From: Komagataeibacter melaceti
GTDB taxonomy: Bacteria; Pseudomonadota; Alphaproteobacteria; Acetobacterales; Acetobacteraceae
NCBI RefSeq assembly: GCF_003403295.1
Contig: NZ_QUWV01000055.1
Coordinates: 1-49,803, forward strand
Reading direction: 5' to 3'
Length of the DNA stretch: 49,803 nt
The notes under the pieces are model-generated. The model was not told the origin of the DNA. It saw only the letters and a list, made by a program, of their open reading frames with translations, and did not search any database. This document shows positions 48,132 through 49,803 of the stretch, in pieces; position 1 is the first letter of the stretch, and each line of letters starts with the position of its first letter. A program made the position numbers and the translations under genes.

Positions 48132-49604
48132 ATGCCCCCCTTGACGACAGCCGCCACCGCATTGCCCCGGCCCCCTGCGGGCATGGCCTCCGTTTCCACC
48201 AGATACAAGCGGTTCATGGCCCTGATCGTGGCCAGCCTCATGATGATGGAACAGATCGACGGCACGGCGCTGGTCACGGCGCTGCCCGCCATGGCGCGCG
48301 ACTTCCATGTCGATATCCCGCAGACCAGCATCGCCCTTACGGTGTACATGCTCGGGCTGGCCGCACTCATTCCCGCATCGGGCCACATGGCGGAGCGTTT
48401 TGGCAGCCGGACGACGCTGCGCTGCGCCATCATGCTGTTCCTGTCCGGCTCGCTGCTATGCGCGTGGGCGCCCAGCCTGACGGTGCTGGCGCTGGCGCGC
48501 ATGGTGCAGGGCGCGGGCGGGGCGATGATGGTGCCGGTGGGGCGGCTGGTCATCCTGCGCACGGTGCCCAAGTCGGAACTGCTGTCCGTCATGGCGTGGG
48601 TCATGCTGCCCGCCACGATCGGCCCCATGTCAGGGCCGGTGCTGGGGGGGCTGCTGACCACATGGCTGTCATGGCGGTGGATTTTCTACATCAACCTGCC
48701 GCTTGGCCTGCTGGCCATCGTGCTGGCGGGGCGTTTCATCCCGCAGTCACGGGCCAGCCAGCCCCCACCCTTCGACCTGAAGGGCAATATCCTGTCCGCC
48801 ACCGCGCTGGCGGGGCTGATATTCGGCATGGAACTGCTGACCCATCCGGGCTTTCCGCGCCCGCTATCGGTGGGGCTGCTACTGCTGGCCCCCATCTGCG
48901 CCGTGGCCTATCTGCGCCATGCGCGCGGGCTGGCGCACCCGGTCCTTGACCCGGCGCTGCTACGGATCGCGACCTTCCGCATCTCGGTCCTGGCGGGCGG
49001 GCTTACGCGCGTGGCCACCGCCGGGATCATCTTCCTCCTGCCCTCGCTGCTCCAGACCCGGTTCGGGGCCAGCGCGGCGCAGAGCGGGCTGATCACGTTC
49101 ATCGCGCCGGTGGGGGCGATCATCATGCGTTCCGTCGCGCCGGGCATCTATCGTGGCCGGGGGTTCCGCGCAGTGATGTGCGCGGCCAGCCTCGTGCTGC
49201 CGTGCATATGCGGGCTGCTGGCCCTGTTCCGCCCCGGCATGGGCATGGCGTGGCTGCTGGTGCTGCTGGGCGTGAACGGCATGGGGCAGACGCTATTGTT
49301 TACCGGCTACAACACCGTGGCCTATGCCGATGTGCCCCCCGCGCGCATGAGTGCGGCCACCAGCCTGTACGCCACCTGCCAGCAGGTGATGCTGACACTG
49401 GGCATATGCCTTGCGGCGGGGGCGCTGGCCATCTTCCACCTTGTGCCGCCCGTATCGACGCGGGGGCTGGACTACAGCCTGACATTCATGATCTGTGGCG
49501 GGGTCGCGCTGCTGGCGCTGCCCATCCTGCGCGGGCTGTCAGCCAATGCGGGCGCATCCGTAAGCGGGCATGACGGCGCATCCGCCGGAAAGGACGCGGA
49601 CTGA
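48132..49604 (+). CDS. DHA2-family MFS transporter
   Basis: A 490-residue proton-driven efflux permease, the second DHA2 protein of the window. It has MMMEQIDGTALVTALPAMAR (start signature), GSRTTLRCAIMLFLSGSLLCAW, the antiporter motif MLPATIGPMSGPVLGGLL, and about 14 hydrophobic segments. The ATG at 48132 is assumed; those at 48093 and 48183 are alternatives and no ribosome site clearly decides. No fusion-protein gene adjoins it, unlike the EmrAB pair at 30-33 kb. Its substrate is unknown. Confidence 0.87.
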   Translation: MPPLTTAATALPRPPAGMASVSTRYKRFMALIVASLMMMEQIDGTALVTALPAMARDFHVDIPQTSIALTVYMLGLAALIPASGHMAERFGSRTTLRCAIMLFLSGSLLCAWAPSLTVLALARMVQGAGGAMMVPVGRLVILRTVPKSELLSVMAWVMLPATIGPMSGPVLGGLLTTWLSWRWIFYINLPLGLLAIVLAGRFIPQSRASQPPPFDLKGNILSATALAGLIFGMELLTHPGFPRPLSVGLLLLAPICAVAYLRHARGLAHPVLDPALLRIATFRISVLAGGLTRVATAGIIFLLPSLLQTRFGASAAQSGLITFIAPVGAIIMRSVAPGIYRGRGFRAVMCAASLVLPCICGLLALFRPGMGMAWLLVLLGVNGMGQTLLFTGYNTVAYADVPPARMSAATSLYATCQQVMLTLGICLAAGALAIFHLVPPVSTRGLDYSLTFMICGGVALLALPILRGLSANAGASVSGHDGASAGKDAD

Positions 49605-49761
49605 AATACCCCGCGGATTTCCACTTACGCCCTTTGGCGAGAGTGTTACATTCATTAACCCAGTCCATCCAGCACCCATGGTAATACTATGGCAGAGTCG
49701 ATCCGTGACCCTATTTTCGTGATGGCCCGGCCCTTCATACAGCAGGCAGAAAACCGACCGC

Positions 49762-49803
49762 ATGGATACACCTCCCTCCCCGTCCCGCCCCCCGGTCAAC
49801 GAC
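49762..49803 (+). CDS. Possible start of a gene running off the window
   Basis: ATG at 49762 followed by 13 open codons (MDTPPSPSRPPVND) to the window end. AGCAGGCAG lies about 12 bases upstream. The 157 bp before it contain TAATACT near 49682 and a GAGTC site at 49695 but no convincing promoter. Too short to identify. Confidence 0.3.
   Translation, partial: MDTPPSPSRPPVND

Overview
The window is about 50 kb of GC-rich, densely packed chromosome that reads as core genome of an acetic acid bacterium (Acetobacteraceae, Alphaproteobacteria; probably the Komagataeibacter/Gluconacetobacter neighbourhood). This placement is inferred from the gene families, from the rnhB-ccrM pair typical of Alphaproteobacteria, and from codon style. 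No database search was possible. I see no rRNA, tRNA, CRISPR array, insertion sequence or prophage, and no gene-free stretch longer than about 300 bases.

Layout. 1-1.9 kb: end of a coiled-coil membrane protein coupled to an FAD-linked 2-hydroxyacid dehydrogenase. 2-8.9 kb: an envelope operon, lptF-lptG-lptD-surA-rsmA, covering LPS export, outer-membrane protein folding and 16S rRNA methylation. 8.9-16.9 kb (minus strand): cfa, the ribosomal operon rpsF-rpsR-rplI, a GNAT acetyltransferase, and the macromolecular-synthesis set yqeY-dnaG-rpoD, with a clear internal rpoD promoter. 17-23.5 kb (plus): carA (with an unusual in-frame N-terminal helix-turn-helix extension), carB, greA and threonine ammonia-lyase. 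23.6-24.7 kb (minus): upp and msrB. 24.8-29.9 kb (plus): gpmI, an EnvC-like murein hydrolase activator, the ctpA protease and rppH. 29.9-36.8 kb (minus): a Nudix hydrolase with an EmrAB-type efflux pair, an MsbA-like ABC exporter, tRNA nucleotidyltransferase and a DUF1285 protein. 36.9-44.5 kb (plus): a translationally coupled MoxR ATPase/DUF58/BatA-DUF4159/VWA-like membrane module followed by a secreted ankyrin-like protein. 44.5-48 kb (minus): rnhB, the GANTC methylase ccrM, a second (D12-class) adenine methylase, and a CsbD-like protein. 48.1-49.6 kb (plus): a second DHA2-type MFS transporter, then the possible start of another gene at the edge.

The most unusual signals are regulatory. First, two 15-bp palindromes of form GGGAA-N5-TTCCC lie just upstream of the HTH-CarA fusion, suggesting a DNA-binding domain tied to the first step of pyrimidine and arginine synthesis. 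Second, a 12-bp perfect inverted repeat with a GANTC site in each arm sits in the rnhB-ccrM leader, inside a cluster of five GANTC sites. This suggests that CcrM methylation feeds back on its own operon. Third, a perfect 9-bp-arm palindrome precedes emrAB although no regulator gene is adjacent. The MoxR-centred module with its ankyrin-like neighbour is the main multi-gene system whose biochemical role is not established.
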